Assembly: GCA_964519665.1 (NCBI GenBank)
Contig: CAZFIV010000008.1
Location: forward strand, 1-64,000
DNA length: 64,000 bases
Origin: JANQQN01 sp964519665
GTDB taxonomy: Bacteria; Myxococcota; Kuafuiibacteriia; Kuafuiibacteriales; Kuafuiibacteriaceae
Reading direction: 5' to 3'
Numbering within the stretch: the first letter of the stretch is position 1; every line of letters begins with the position of its first letter. The notes under the pieces are model-generated. The model searched no databases. It saw only the letters and a program-made list of their open reading frames with translations, and was not told the DNA's origin. Both the position numbers and the translations under genes were made by a program. Of this stretch, positions 7,546-17,124 are shown piece after piece.

Positions 7546-10541
7546 TCACGCCTCCTCGCGACGACCCCGGTTTCGGTCAACTCGGTCGGCACATCGAGGA
7601 CTTCGCGAACCACACCCGCAAGGCGGTTCGAGCGAGCCAGAAGTATCGCTCGCTCCTCAATGCCGCCGCCGAATGGAGTGAAGGCGCGGCGCCGATCACT
7701 ACCACACCCACCGATCCGGCCGTGGCGATGCAGGCGGTCGACCAATTTGCCCGCTCGCAACGGCACGATCGAGCGGAGCTGGTGGGCGCGTACTTCGCGC
7801 ACCACCACCTGCGCTGCCAGGCCGAAATGGCGGAGTCGCTTCTTCAGATGCAGGACGGCGACCCGGGCCAGAGCATCACCCGCTATCACCAAGTCTATGC
7901 CTTCGCCGACGAGACACGCCGCAAATGGGTCGCCAGCCTTCTCGACTTGACGATGAAGGCGGCAGCCCCCGACCTCGTGGCTCGCGACTTCGTGGCCTTC
8001 AATGTCGGGGCCCTCATCGACCATGAAGACGTCGATCTGGCCGTCGTCGCCCGCAACCCAGAGGCACGAGAAGCGATCGCCGGGTCTTTCGCGTCGGTCA
8101 CGCGGACCTTCCTTCGTTTCGCGTCGAAGATTCAGCTCTTTTTGACCGAACAACTGTCGACCCCTCGGGTGAGCGCCCTCGTCGAAGAGTACGAGGAGCT
8201 GCTCGAAAGACCGCACCGAAACGTCGTTTCGGTCATGCAGCTGCTCGGTTCCCAGTACCTGTGTGGCGACAAGAGCCTGGCCAAGGCGCTCGATGAGCGA
8301 GTCATCCATCGATACTACGCCGGCCAGGGCAGCCCGATCGCACACGAGGGCTTTCTGCGGGCGGTGACCCAAGAGCTGCGCTTCTTTCTGCAGCCGAATC
8401 CAGTGCCCGGCGTGCTTTCGCCGAAGCGCGAGATCTACATTCCGAGCAAACTTGCGACGACGGCGGTACGCGTCATTCACGGCGTGCACGACCCCCGCCC
8501 CTCGTCCGCCCTGCGAGCGGTGGCCGAGATCGACTCCGATCTTCGCGAGACCTACTTCAACCTCGCCGATGCTTTCGTTCAAAACGAAGTGCTTCGGGCC
8601 TTGATGTTTCTTTACGTATTTCAGACCGACGAATTCGACCTGCTGGACCCCGACATCCGGGCCGCGTCGGGTCGCGTCGCCCAGCTGCTCGGTCTAGGGG
8701 AGTCCGCGCGTCGGACCGCCGATGACCGGCTCATGGGCATGTACGCCGAGGTCCGAACCCGCGCTCTTCGGGCCCTGGCGACCCTGCTGTCGAAGATCGA
8801 CCTGCACATCGTCCGGGTGTCGACCTTTCGGCGCCTCGTCAAGCACCACGAAGAGCTCCGCAACGAGGGACAGAACCTGGCCGTTCGTCTCCTCGAGGCG
8901 CTCGAAGACTACAAAGGTAGCGTCTTTTGGGACGAAGTGGTCGAGTTGTTGACCGCCGATCGAGATCTCGGCGACCGCTTCGTCGCGGATTTCCAGAGCC
9001 TTCCTCACTCCGAGGCGCGCAAGGTCGCCGCTCGGTACGTTCAGGCGATGACCGAGGACGCCACCTCGCTCGTCGAGTTTCTCTGTCTTTTGGCTCTGAA
9101 AGACCGCGACGCGGCAGGGAAGACCGGAAAGGGGCAAGCCGGCCCGACCGCCCTCGCTTTTTGGGATCAGCTGCTCGGGCTTCTCACCCAGGACCGGCGC
9201 ATTCTCGAGCGGCTCGCGCACCGGCTCGACGCGGAGACGTCGACCGAGTCTCTGTTCCGGCTCAGCTATGCGTTCGCCCCCAGCCATACCGGCGCCCTCG
9301 CCGACCTCATCGAGAACACCCTCGACAGCAAGCGGTCGGCGCGGGTGGCTCGGTCGCTGCGCTCGATGATCGTACTGGCCCATCATCGCTCCCGTGCCAT
9401 GGGGCGGATCGCGAGCCGAGTGTTGGCGCGTAGCCCCGAGTTCATCGGCCGAGTCAACGACATCCGCCGAGTCAAAGACCTGTCGACCGAGCTCGTTCGT
9501 CAGGCTTCGCGCGAGCCTTCTCCGCGCCAGCAGGTCGAAAGGCTCGGCGACGCCTTCGATGTGGTCACGCTCGGGTCCGCTCTGGTCGCGATCCTGGAAG
9601 GAGCACCGGCCGCCCGCGACACCGAATTTACCCACGCGGTCGACCAGTACGTACGGGAGCTGTTCAAGGCTTGCTTTCGCGAGGTTCGCGACAACTCGCC
9701 GATGTTTCGACGTTTCCGGCCCGGTTCGAAGGTGGCGGTTTATACCACCGGGGGCTATGGGCGCAAGGAGGCTTTCGGCGGCGACTGGGACTACATCGCC
9801 GTGGTCGACGAGCCGGACCGCGGCCTCAAGAAGTTCTTCGGCAAAGTCATGCAGCGAGTCTCCGCGGCGATGACCCGCCGCGCGCTCCACCCTCACAACC
9901 GGCTGTCGGACTTCTTCAACGAGTACGTCGTCAGTATTCCGGAGCTCAAAGCTCACCTTCAGCGGCGGACGGCGGAGACCTTCATCGATGAGGCGGAGGT
10001 GCTCGAAGCGAGGTTTTTCCTCGGCGACCCGGTCACCGATCGGCGGTTCAACGAAGAAGTCCGAAGCCTGGTCACGGAAGACCACGCGGACGTCTTCATC
10101 CGAGAGGTCCTCACCGAGCTTCGAGCTCGTCGTCACCAACCACCGGTGGGGCTGAATCTCAAGTTGGCCCCGGGGGGACTGCGCGAAATCCACTTGTTGT
10201 GGCTAGCGATTCGAGTGTTCGCGGATCTGCCGGGGCCGCTGACTCCGGAGCTGATCTCGACCGCCGCCGCTGCGCTTCCCGATTCTCGGGGCGACCTGCG
10301 ATTTTTGATGGTGGCGAACGCCGAGCTGCGACGGGCTCGGGAGCTGTACCGACTCGCGGTGGCCTTCGACGACACGATCGAGCCGGAGACGATGGTTCAA
10401 ACCGCGAGCGACCTCGCCCCTCTTCGGCGCGCCGGGGTCCGCGGCGATTATCAGCGCGAGCTGACCAAGCTCTTGCAAGCAGCCTCGATCCGGGTCGACC
10501 GCGTGATCCTCGAAATCGAGAGCAAACTGCCCCGCCATTGA
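7542..10541 (+). CDS. Large protein with C-terminal GlnD-like nucleotidyltransferase module
   Basis: This 999-residue protein has a long, helix-rich N-terminal part (~1-690) that I do not recognise. It is followed by a nucleotidyltransferase module resembling that of GlnD, the PII uridylyltransferase. Residues 737-743 read GGYGRKE, and D748-W-D750 match the paired metal-binding Asp of the DxD motif. Near residue 877, LKLAPGGLREIHLLW matches the SPGGLRDI segment of GlnD. The HD and ACT domains that follow in GlnD are absent. The TTG start overlaps the pgeF stop by four bases. The target could be a protein, nucleotide or small molecule; nothing here decides. The module call is firm, the function is not. 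Confidence 0.8.
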   Translation: MITPPRDDPGFGQLGRHIEDFANHTRKAVRASQKYRSLLNAAAEWSEGAAPITTTPTDPAVAMQAVDQFARSQRHDRAELVGAYFAHHHLRCQAEMAESLLQMQDGDPGQSITRYHQVYAFADETRRKWVASLLDLTMKAAAPDLVARDFVAFNVGALIDHEDVDLAVVARNPEAREAIAGSFASVTRTFLRFASKIQLFLTEQLSTPRVSALVEEYEELLERPHRNVVSVMQLLGSQYLCGDKSLAKALDERVIHRYYAGQGSPIAHEGFLRAVTQELRFFLQPNPVPGVLSPKREIYIPSKLATTAVRVIHGVHDPRPSSALRAVAEIDSDLRETYFNLADAFVQNEVLRALMFLYVFQTDEFDLLDPDIRAASGRVAQLLGLGESARRTADDRLMGMYAEVRTRALRALATLLSKIDLHIVRVSTFRRLVKHHEELRNEGQNLAVRLLEALEDYKGSVFWDEVVELLTADRDLGDRFVADFQSLPHSEARKVAARYVQAMTEDATSLVEFLCLLALKDRDAAGKTGKGQAGPTALAFWDQLLGLLTQDRRILERLAHRLDAETSTESLFRLSYAFAPSHTGALADLIENTLDSKRSARVARSLRSMIVLAHHRSRAMGRIASRVLARSPEFIGRVNDIRRVKDLSTELVRQASREPSPRQQVERLGDAFDVVTLGSALVAILEGAPAARDTEFTHAVDQYVRELFKACFREVRDNSPMFRRFRPGSKVAVYTTGGYGRKEAFGGDWDYIAVVDEPDRGLKKFFGKVMQRVSAAMTRRALHPHNRLSDFFNEYVVSIPELKAHLQRRTAETFIDEAEVLEARFFLGDPVTDRRFNEEVRSLVTEDHADVFIREVLTELRARRHQPPVGLNLKLAPGGLREIHLLWLAIRVFADLPGPLTPELISTAAAALPDSRGDLRFLMVANAELRRARELYRLAVAFDDTIEPETMVQTASDLAPLRRAGVRGDYQRELTKLLQAASIRVDRVILEIESKLPRH

Positions 10542-10605
10542 TCCTGCGCCGACGAAGGCGCAACCGACCCCGCCGGCCTGCCGCATCGGCGCGGACTTGC
10601 GGCCA

Positions 10606-12249
10606 TCAGGTGAAGTGGCGGACCAACCGGCGCATGTCGCTTGGCTCCGTAGCGATGCCCTCCGGGTCGCAGAGCGACGGCAGATCGGCTTGCGCCCACC
10701 AGCGTTGGGCCGCTGTCTGGTCCCAGACCGTGGGAAGATGGAGCTCACGAAGACGAACGAGCACCTCGTCCGCGGATGCCGGCCGGTCATTCCGCCGCTT
10801 GGCGAGCATGTCCATGACCAGCGCCTCGAACTCGGGATCGATCTGGAGGTTGGCTTGACGTCTGGTCATCGGCTCCGGCGGCGTGTTGACCTGGTGCATG
10901 AGCACGATAAGCGGATTCTCGTGAGAAAACGGCTCGGACCCGGTCAGCAGAAAGTACGCAACACACCCCAGGGCATAGATGTCGGCGCGACGATCGAGAT
11001 CGTCAGCCCCTTCGGCCTGCTCGGGCGACATGAAGCTGGGGCTCCCTGAGATGATCCCATGTCGAGTAAGCCGGGGGAGCGTATCGACATCGTCGGGCTT
11101 AGCGCCGGGGTCACTTCGAACCAGCCCGAAGTCGAGCACCTTCACGTGATCGAGGGTTTTGCCGCTTCGACACAAGAAGAGATTGGCCGGCTTGATGTCT
11201 CGATGAACCATGCCTTGGTCGTGCGCTTCCGCCAAAGAATCGCAGGCCTGCAGCAAGATGTGCCGGACCCGGGCTTCGGGTTGAGGTCCGTAGTTGAGCA
11301 CCAAAGAGTGAAGATCGAGGCCGTCGAGCAGCTCCATCACGTAGAAAAAAGTGCTGTTGGGCCCGCGGCCAAAGTCGAACACGCGGATCGTATGCGCCGA
11401 GGTGAGCTGGGCGGTCGCCTTCGCCTCTCGCTCCAAACGCCCGAGCGCGAGCTTCGCCCGGTCGCGTTCAACCTCATCGACAGCGTTCAGGCCCCCGACC
11501 ACCTCGGGACGAATGATCTTCACGGCCGCCGGGCGGGCCAAGAAGGCGTGCCGCGCTCGCCACACCTCGCCCATCCCGCCTTCGCCGAGCTTGCCCTGTA
11601 GGGTGTAGCTCCCGAGCTTCTCCAGCTCGCGCACGGCCTTTTCGTATCTCATGCGCTGAAACTCGGTGCGCTGAACGGCGACCAGCGAGATCGCTCCGCA
11701 TAGCCACGTCGGCACGGACGCCGTCAACGCGGCCAGCCCCACCGCCTCGGAGCTCGCCTCAGCGTACAAGCCGAGCGCGTATCCGACGATCGCCCCAAGC
11801 GGAAGGTAGGCCATCGAAATGCCGATCAAGATCGCGGGTTGCCAACTCGGCGCGGGCACCAAAAGCGCGTAGGTGAGCATGACAACGCAGATCCAGCTCG
11901 GCCGGGGAACCGCCGTCCCCACTCTCAGAAACGCGATGTCGGTAAAGGCCGCAACAACGCCAACGCCGAGGAAGACGGCCGCACTCGCGATCAACAGCCG
12001 GTCCGCCGGCCACTGCGTCCGCTCCACAGTCAAATAGAGCGCCGCGGGCAATCCCAGCGCGACCAGGCCTCCGACCACGATGAGCATCCAAGACGTCTGT
12101 GGTGCGCCGGGGAGGATGCGAAGCAGGAGAACGACCATCAGCCCGACCACGTTCAATGCGCCGAGCAGCAGCGCGAAGGTCCGGACACCACGAAGAGCCT
12201 CCCGGTCGCGTTCGTTGCCCGTCCCTGGGTTGTCGGCGCGTCTTACCAA
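10606..12249 (-). CDS. Ser/Thr protein kinase with N-terminal multi-TM domain
   Basis: This 547-residue protein places about six transmembrane helices first (residues ~20-205) and a Hanks-type kinase domain second (~213-500), the reverse of the common kinase-TM-sensor order. The kinase has the Gly-rich loop GKLGEGGMGEVW, the AVKII lysine, HRDIKPANLF, the KVLDFGLV metal-binding motif and SPSFMSPEQAEG, so it should be active. The start is uncertain; the TTG at 12249 keeps an N-terminal Arg-rich stretch before the first helix. It is divergent from the UDP-sugar pyrophosphorylase with about 70 bp between. Confidence 0.9.
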   Translation of the reverse strand: MVRRADNPGTGNERDREALRGVRTFALLLGALNVVGLMVVLLLRILPGAPQTSWMLIVVGGLVALGLPAALYLTVERTQWPADRLLIASAAVFLGVGVVAAFTDIAFLRVGTAVPRPSWICVVMLTYALLVPAPSWQPAILIGISMAYLPLGAIVGYALGLYAEASSEAVGLAALTASVPTWLCGAISLVAVQRTEFQRMRYEKAVRELEKLGSYTLQGKLGEGGMGEVWRARHAFLARPAAVKIIRPEVVGGLNAVDEVERDRAKLALGRLEREAKATAQLTSAHTIRVFDFGRGPNSTFFYVMELLDGLDLHSLVLNYGPQPEARVRHILLQACDSLAEAHDQGMVHRDIKPANLFLCRSGKTLDHVKVLDFGLVRSDPGAKPDDVDTLPRLTRHGIISGSPSFMSPEQAEGADDLDRRADIYALGCVAYFLLTGSEPFSHENPLIVLMHQVNTPPEPMTRRQANLQIDPEFEALVMDMLAKRRNDRPASADEVLVRLRELHLPTVWDQTAAQRWWAQADLPSLCDPEGIATEPSDMRRLVRHFT

Positions 12250-12320
12250 GCCGCACCCACCGTAGGCCGCGCCCTGCCCGCCCGCAATGCTCAGGATAAA
12301 GTCACGAGCCGCTGCTTACC

Positions 12321-13499
12321 TTGACAGGGTCGCCGAAAGCCGGAGAACTCCCGGGTGTGCCGCATCCCCTTGAAGATCCACGTCTTGACCGCAAACTCCT
12401 TCAACGATTCGACTTCGACGAGGCCGGTATCCGCCCCTTGATCGACCGAATCCGCGCCAAAGAGCTAACAACGGATAGCGCGCGGGTCACCGGCACCATC
12501 GAACCCGCCCCGGAGGTTTACGACCTAGACTTCGACCCGGCCGCCGCCCCCGAACTCACCAAATGGGGTGAGGCCGCCCTCAAAAATGGAGAGGTCGCGG
12601 CGATCGTCCTCAACGGTGGAATGGCCACCCGATTCGGCGGCGTCGTCAAGGGCGTCGTCGAGGTCTTCGACGGATTGACGTTCATCGCCCTGAAGGCCCG
12701 CGACGTCCGGCGAGCCGCGGAACGATTCGGTGCTTCGATTCCATTGCTGCTCATGAACAGCTTCGCAACTCGAGACAAAACGGCCGAGCACGTGGCTGCA
12801 AACGATCGGTTCGGTCTGGCTGAAGCCGATCTCTTAGCGTTCAACCAGTCGATCTCGGTCCGCTTAACGCCCGACGGCGACCTGTTCATTGGCGACGACG
12901 GCTTACCCAGTTATCATGCCCCCGGTCATGGGGATTTTTTCCGCGCAATTCGAGTATCAGGGGTCCTCGGACAACTCCGCAGTCGCGGCATTAAATATCT
13001 GCTGTTCTCGAACGTCGATAATCTCGGGGCCACCATCGAGCCGCTCGTGGTCGGGCACCATATTGCGAGTGGACGAGCGATGACCGCCGAAGTGACCCAG
13101 AAAAGGCGCACTGCGTCAGGTTCGTGGGACAAGGGCGGCGCCCCGGCGCTCGTCGACGGTCGCCTCCAGGTCGTCGAAGGCTTCCGCTTTCCACCCGATT
13201 TTGCGCAGGAGACCCTGCCGGACTTCTCGACCAACAATATGATCTTCACCGCGGCCGAGATCGACCGCGACATTCCCCTCGAGCGTCACGCGGTCACCAA
13301 GACGGTTGACGGTCGACCGGCGCTGCAGCTGGAGTCGATCACCTGTGAGGCGAGCGGCGTGTACATCGACGGCGAGCCCGTTCTTCCTCTCAACCTGCTT
13401 CGCGTGCCACGAGATGGCCCGCGAGGGCGCTTCTTCCCGGTCAAGGAGCCGGTGGACCTCGAACAACTTCGACCGGTCCTAAAGGAACGACTCAACTGA
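12321..13499 (+). CDS. UTP-glucose-1-phosphate uridylyltransferase family (UDPGP type)
   Basis: This is a nucleotidyltransferase of the eukaryote-like UDPGP family, which makes UDP-glucose or UDP-N-acetylhexosamine from UTP and the sugar phosphate. The signature LNGGMATRFGG...KG at residues ~95-110 is the nucleotide-binding loop, and SNVDNLGAT is the metal/UTP-binding segment. The DFSTNNMIF region follows as expected. The length (392) is somewhat short of eukaryotic UGPase. The start is uncertain: TTG at 12321 has no ribosome-binding site, whereas GTG at 12357 has GGAG at 12342-12345. The sugar substrate is not decided by sequence. Confidence 0.85.
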   Translation: MTGSPKAGELPGVPHPLEDPRLDRKLLQRFDFDEAGIRPLIDRIRAKELTTDSARVTGTIEPAPEVYDLDFDPAAAPELTKWGEAALKNGEVAAIVLNGGMATRFGGVVKGVVEVFDGLTFIALKARDVRRAAERFGASIPLLLMNSFATRDKTAEHVAANDRFGLAEADLLAFNQSISVRLTPDGDLFIGDDGLPSYHAPGHGDFFRAIRVSGVLGQLRSRGIKYLLFSNVDNLGATIEPLVVGHHIASGRAMTAEVTQKRRTASGSWDKGGAPALVDGRLQVVEGFRFPPDFAQETLPDFSTNNMIFTAAEIDRDIPLERHAVTKTVDGRPALQLESITCEASGVYIDGEPVLPLNLLRVPRDGPRGRFFPVKEPVDLEQLRPVLKERLN

Positions 13500-13546
13500 T
13501 CTCCGTACGCCCCACCAGTCTCTCGGACATCGGGCACGCGCGCTCG

Positions 13547-14953
13547 ATGCGCGGGCACCTCGACAACCGCGCCCCAACGCCGCCGCGCGTGTTCTGGGTC
13601 CCTTTCTTCGCCGTTTTTCTGTCTCGACTGCCGTTCGTGGGTCTCGACTACGGGGTTGAGCCCGATGGGTGGCGGGTCGCCCTCAGCGCTGCCCGGATCG
13701 CAGCCACCGGCGTCTATTCGCCATCCCGGCTTGGTAGTAACCCGATACATGAAATGAGCGTGGCCCTCCTCGGAGGGGGAGTCTGGGCCGTCACCTTGCT
13801 CTCCGCGCTGGCCGCGGCCCTGGCCGCCGGTGGGCTCGCCCGAATCATCTGGCGGATCCGGGGCGGTCAGTCGGTGTGGCTGGGCATCGCCTTAGGCTTC
13901 GTTCCGGTGGTGTTTATCGCCAGCACGGGCGGCAAGGACTACGTTTGGACCCTCGCCGCGCTCGTGTGGTGCACTTGGTTCGCCCTGGAAGATCGGCCGA
14001 TTCGGGCCGGTCTGGCCCTCGGCGTAGCGATCGGCTGCCGCCTCAGCGTCGCTCCGATGGGCCTTATCCCGTTGCTCTTGGTGGCGGGGCGCGCCGCGCC
14101 CCAACGCAATATCCAGGTCGCCAAGCTCGTCGGCTTTTCGGCCCTGACCACCGGATTGGCTTACTTTCCAGTCGTTCGCGCAGTCGGCTGGGACTTCATG
14201 GGGTACACGTGGGCGCCGGCGCTGACGATGACCCGGTTCGTCGACAAGGGCCTTCTTCAGGTCTGGGGCCTCGTCGGCTTGCTCGGGTGGGCGGCGGCTG
14301 CGGCCTCCGCTCTCCGCCTGACCAACCCACCTGCCATTTTCGTCGATCGAAGTCTTCTCGCCGGGCCCGGATGGCGCTGGACCGCGTGGAGCCTCGGCTT
14401 GCTCGTCCCCGCAAGCCTGTTTCTCATCTTTCCGTCGCACGCGGGCTACTGGATCCCGGCGATCCCATTCGTCATCCTGATCGCCGCGGAGCGACTCACC
14501 CGCGGCGCCGCCCTCGTCCTCGCGGGCGCCTTGATCATCTCGCCGTTCATCATGGGTGTCCGTCCGGTCAATACCCACGAAGCGATCCCCCTCGCCTGGG
14601 GACGAACGATCCGGTCGGCGCACATCGAGTACTTGCGCGGGCCGATTCTGTACGACCAGGCGCGCCGGCGCGCCCGACTCCGCATCGCTCGCCAGACCCT
14701 GGTCGAAATACCGTCGCTACCCTCCGAAGCCGTCGTGGTTGCCGGCGCCTGGCACCCGATGCTGCAGACGATGACTTCGTCGTCTTCCGAGGTGCGCAAC
14801 CAGCTCCGATACGATCTGTCAGCCGCTGAACTGACGACCACATCGACCCGAGCCATCTACTACTTCATGCCAGGTGTCTTGCGAAACCTGGAGTCTCGGC
14901 TTGGCGTCCGAAGCGCCACCTACGGCCGCCCTTTGCCCTCCGGAGCGCCCTGA
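13547..14953 (+). CDS. Polytopic membrane protein, possibly a GT-C-type glycosyltransferase
   Basis: This 468-residue protein has about ten hydrophobic helices and a ~120-residue hydrophilic C-terminal tail. An acidic motif soon after the first helix (GLDYGVEPDGWR) sits where GT-C glycosyltransferases place their catalytic Asp, and TGGKDYVWTLA follows later. On this basis it may be a lipid-linked sugar transferase related to the ArnT/GT39-like proteins. I do not see a decisive family signature. It follows the UDP-sugar pyrophosphorylase by 47 bases, which fits a shared role in envelope glycans, as an inference. Confidence 0.65.
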   Translation: MRGHLDNRAPTPPRVFWVPFFAVFLSRLPFVGLDYGVEPDGWRVALSAARIAATGVYSPSRLGSNPIHEMSVALLGGGVWAVTLLSALAAALAAGGLARIIWRIRGGQSVWLGIALGFVPVVFIASTGGKDYVWTLAALVWCTWFALEDRPIRAGLALGVAIGCRLSVAPMGLIPLLLVAGRAAPQRNIQVAKLVGFSALTTGLAYFPVVRAVGWDFMGYTWAPALTMTRFVDKGLLQVWGLVGLLGWAAAAASALRLTNPPAIFVDRSLLAGPGWRWTAWSLGLLVPASLFLIFPSHAGYWIPAIPFVILIAAERLTRGAALVLAGALIISPFIMGVRPVNTHEAIPLAWGRTIRSAHIEYLRGPILYDQARRRARLRIARQTLVEIPSLPSEAVVVAGAWHPMLQTMTSSSSEVRNQLRYDLSAAELTTTSTRAIYYFMPGVLRNLESRLGVRSATYGRPLPSGAP

Positions 14954-14968
14954 AGTACACGTCGGTGC

Positions 14969-16069
14969 ATGTTGCTCCGGATCGCTAGCGCCGCCCGCTG
15001 GCTCAGTTTCATTGCCATTGTCGTGTTCGCGGCCGGCCAGCCGGCCACCGCGTGGAGCCAGGAGCCTCCGCCCGATTCTTCCGAACTTCGGGTGGGAATC
15101 AGCCCGTTCGCCCCCTTCGTGGTGGATGGTCCATCGCCCGAAGGCTACAGCATCGATCTCTGGGAAGAGATCTCCCGCCGGATCGACCGAAAGTACAAGT
15201 TTGTCATGTGCAAAGGGGCCGCCGACAAGCTCGAGCGACTTCAGCGCGGCGAGCTCGACGTCGCCATCGGCGGGTTGACCACGTCTCGCGAGCGCGAGAG
15301 TCAGATCGACTTCACCCACGCGACGTACCGCTCCGGCCTGGGGATCATGCTGGCCGGCCAACCGACCCCGCCGACGGTCTGGGATCGCATCTCCGGCGCC
15401 CTCAGTCGGGCCAACTCGACGATCGTCATTGCGTTCATCCTATTCGTGGTCGTCGCGGGCAACCTGGTCTGGCTCTTCGAACGAGGCAAAGACAGCTTCG
15501 ACCGGCGTTATCTGCCGGGGCTGTTTGAAGGCATGTACTGGGTCGTCGTCACCGCCAGCACCGTCGGCTACGGCGACAAAGCGCCGCTGAAGTACTCAGG
15601 CCGCATCCTAGCCATGATCATCATCATCATTTCCTTGCCCATGTTTGCCCTCTTTACGGCCGAGCTCGCGTCGGCGTTCACTCTTCAGAGCATCACCGCG
15701 GCGGTCAGTGGGCCCGAAGATTTGATCGGAAAGAAGGTTGGCGTCATCCGTGGCACGTCATCGGCCAGGTTCGCCGCCGAACGGGGCCTATCGCTCCGCC
15801 AAGTCGACAACGCCGAGCAGATGTATGAAACGCTCCTCGATAACAAGGTCGCGGCGGTCATCTACGATGCACCCAGCCTCAAGTATTTCGAGCAAACGGA
15901 AGGACAAGACAAAGTGTATCTCGCGGAGCGCACCTTCGACATCCGAGACCTCGCGATCGCCACCCGACAGGGCAGCGCGCTGCGCGAACAGATCAATCGG
16001 GCCATTCTCGATTTGGAAGCCACCGGCGAGATGACCGAGCTGCGAGTAAAGTGGTTCGGAAGCCAGTGA
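14969..16069 (+). CDS. Ionotropic-glutamate-receptor-like potassium channel (GluR0 type)
   Basis: The protein has a signal peptide (residues 1-30, ending near TAWSQ). The first lobe of a periplasmic amino-acid-binding fold follows (~40-135; LRVGISPFAPFVVDG and GYSIDLWEEI). A transmembrane helix spans ~150-170, and a pore loop carries the potassium filter TVGYGD at residues 198-203. A second helix (~212-237) precedes the second binding lobe (~246-366; GKKVGVIRGTSSA, then VAAVIYDAP). This S1-TM-pore-TM-S2 order is that of bacterial GluR0, a glutamate-gated potassium channel. The ligand is not known from sequence, and related proteins exist with other amino acids as ligands. It starts 15 bases after the previous gene. 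Confidence 0.93.
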   Translation: MLLRIASAARWLSFIAIVVFAAGQPATAWSQEPPPDSSELRVGISPFAPFVVDGPSPEGYSIDLWEEISRRIDRKYKFVMCKGAADKLERLQRGELDVAIGGLTTSRERESQIDFTHATYRSGLGIMLAGQPTPPTVWDRISGALSRANSTIVIAFILFVVVAGNLVWLFERGKDSFDRRYLPGLFEGMYWVVVTASTVGYGDKAPLKYSGRILAMIIIIISLPMFALFTAELASAFTLQSITAAVSGPEDLIGKKVGVIRGTSSARFAAERGLSLRQVDNAEQMYETLLDNKVAAVIYDAPSLKYFEQTEGQDKVYLAERTFDIRDLAIATRQGSALREQINRAILDLEATGEMTELRVKWFGSQ

Positions 16070-16071
16070 CG

Positions 16072-17076
16072 TCAACGCACCCGGCAAGCCCGGTAGGTCG
16101 ACCGCGTCGGGTCACACCAGCAGACCGCCACCCGACGACTCAACAGGTCGAGCGCATGGGCGAAGGCCGTTCCCTCCGTCTTTCGAGCTTCGATGAGTAG
16201 AGCGCTGCGATCGGCTTCAGCCCACCGAAAACGAGTCTGCTGTTGGGCCAGCTTGCGCCGCAACGAGCGGCAACGTCGCTCGTGGGGCCGGTCGTCGCAG
16301 TGCTCGGCCCTCTTCGCCTCACTCTTGGCGATGTCCTTGACCACCTTGCAGCGCGCCTTTTCGGCCTTCGCCATTTTACGGATGTACTGACGCCGGTGGC
16401 GGGTCTCGCCCAGCCGGCGGGCGAATGCGAGCAGCGATCCCGACGTGGACGACGGCACGTCCCAGTGATGCTCATCGACTTCCACCGCATCGGCCTTCCA
16501 TTGCGCGGTTTGCGATTCGCCCAACACCGTCTTCGGGCTGACATCCGGTGCCGCGTCTGAATCGGCTACCCCCTCGGCGAGCCGGTTCTCGCCGGCGGCG
16601 ACCGATGCTGGCGCCCCGGTCAGTTGACCGATGGCTTGATCCAGCGAGCGAAGAACTTCCAACCCGGTGCACGCCCCGCGGGCGGTTCCGGCACCTTCCG
16701 ACGCCGACGTGGCCAGATCGAACAGACGGAGGTTCACCAAACACAACCCGCCGAACTTGCGGATACTCCCCACGACGACCTTTTCGGCGGCGAGCTCTTT
16801 GCCGACCTCGATCTGGCAACTCTCGTCGTAGCAGGCCTCGAAGCTCACCTTCTTCTGGGCCGCGAGGGTCCGCTTGATCTCGGAGCGCGGGACGACCTTG
16901 AAACGCCCCGAAGCCGCGACCTGGGTCGACACATACTCGCTCAGATACTCAAACTCGTCGGACTTGAACTCGGACGCGTCGCCTTGAAGATTGAACACCG
17001 CGACCACCGGCGTTCGTTCGGATTCACCAGGCGCGCCCATCAGGGTGAAGGCCAGGGCCGCGATTCCCGTGAGCAT
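16072..17076 (-). CDS. Secreted protein with DUF2380/CsgG-like domain and charged tail
   Basis: After a short hydrophobic N-terminus, residues ~22-165 resemble the family of CsgG/LpoB-like proteins frequent in myxobacteria: PVVAVFNLQGDA, then a stretch VSFEACYDESCQIEVGKELAAEKVVVG. The paired Cys and CQIE(V/I)GKxL motif is characteristic. The C-terminal ~130 residues are Arg/Lys/Glu-rich and probably form a coiled coil. Its stop is three bases from the stop of the convergent channel gene. The family is usually periplasmic or outer-membrane-associated; the specific role is unknown. Confidence 0.7.
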   Translation of the reverse strand: MLTGIAALAFTLMGAPGESERTPVVAVFNLQGDASEFKSDEFEYLSEYVSTQVAASGRFKVVPRSEIKRTLAAQKKVSFEACYDESCQIEVGKELAAEKVVVGSIRKFGGLCLVNLRLFDLATSASEGAGTARGACTGLEVLRSLDQAIGQLTGAPASVAAGENRLAEGVADSDAAPDVSPKTVLGESQTAQWKADAVEVDEHHWDVPSSTSGSLLAFARRLGETRHRRQYIRKMAKAEKARCKVVKDIAKSEAKRAEHCDDRPHERRCRSLRRKLAQQQTRFRWAEADRSALLIEARKTEGTAFAHALDLLSRRVAVCWCDPTRSTYRACRVR

Positions 17077-17124
17077 GACGCCAAGGTGTCCGGTCGGGCC
17101 GATTCAGGCAAGGGACCACCGCGG

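Noticed and set aside
6819..8582. Minus-strand frame of 587 aa opposite pgeF and the GlnD-like gene
   Set aside because: It spans two coding genes on the other strand and has no motif or start site.
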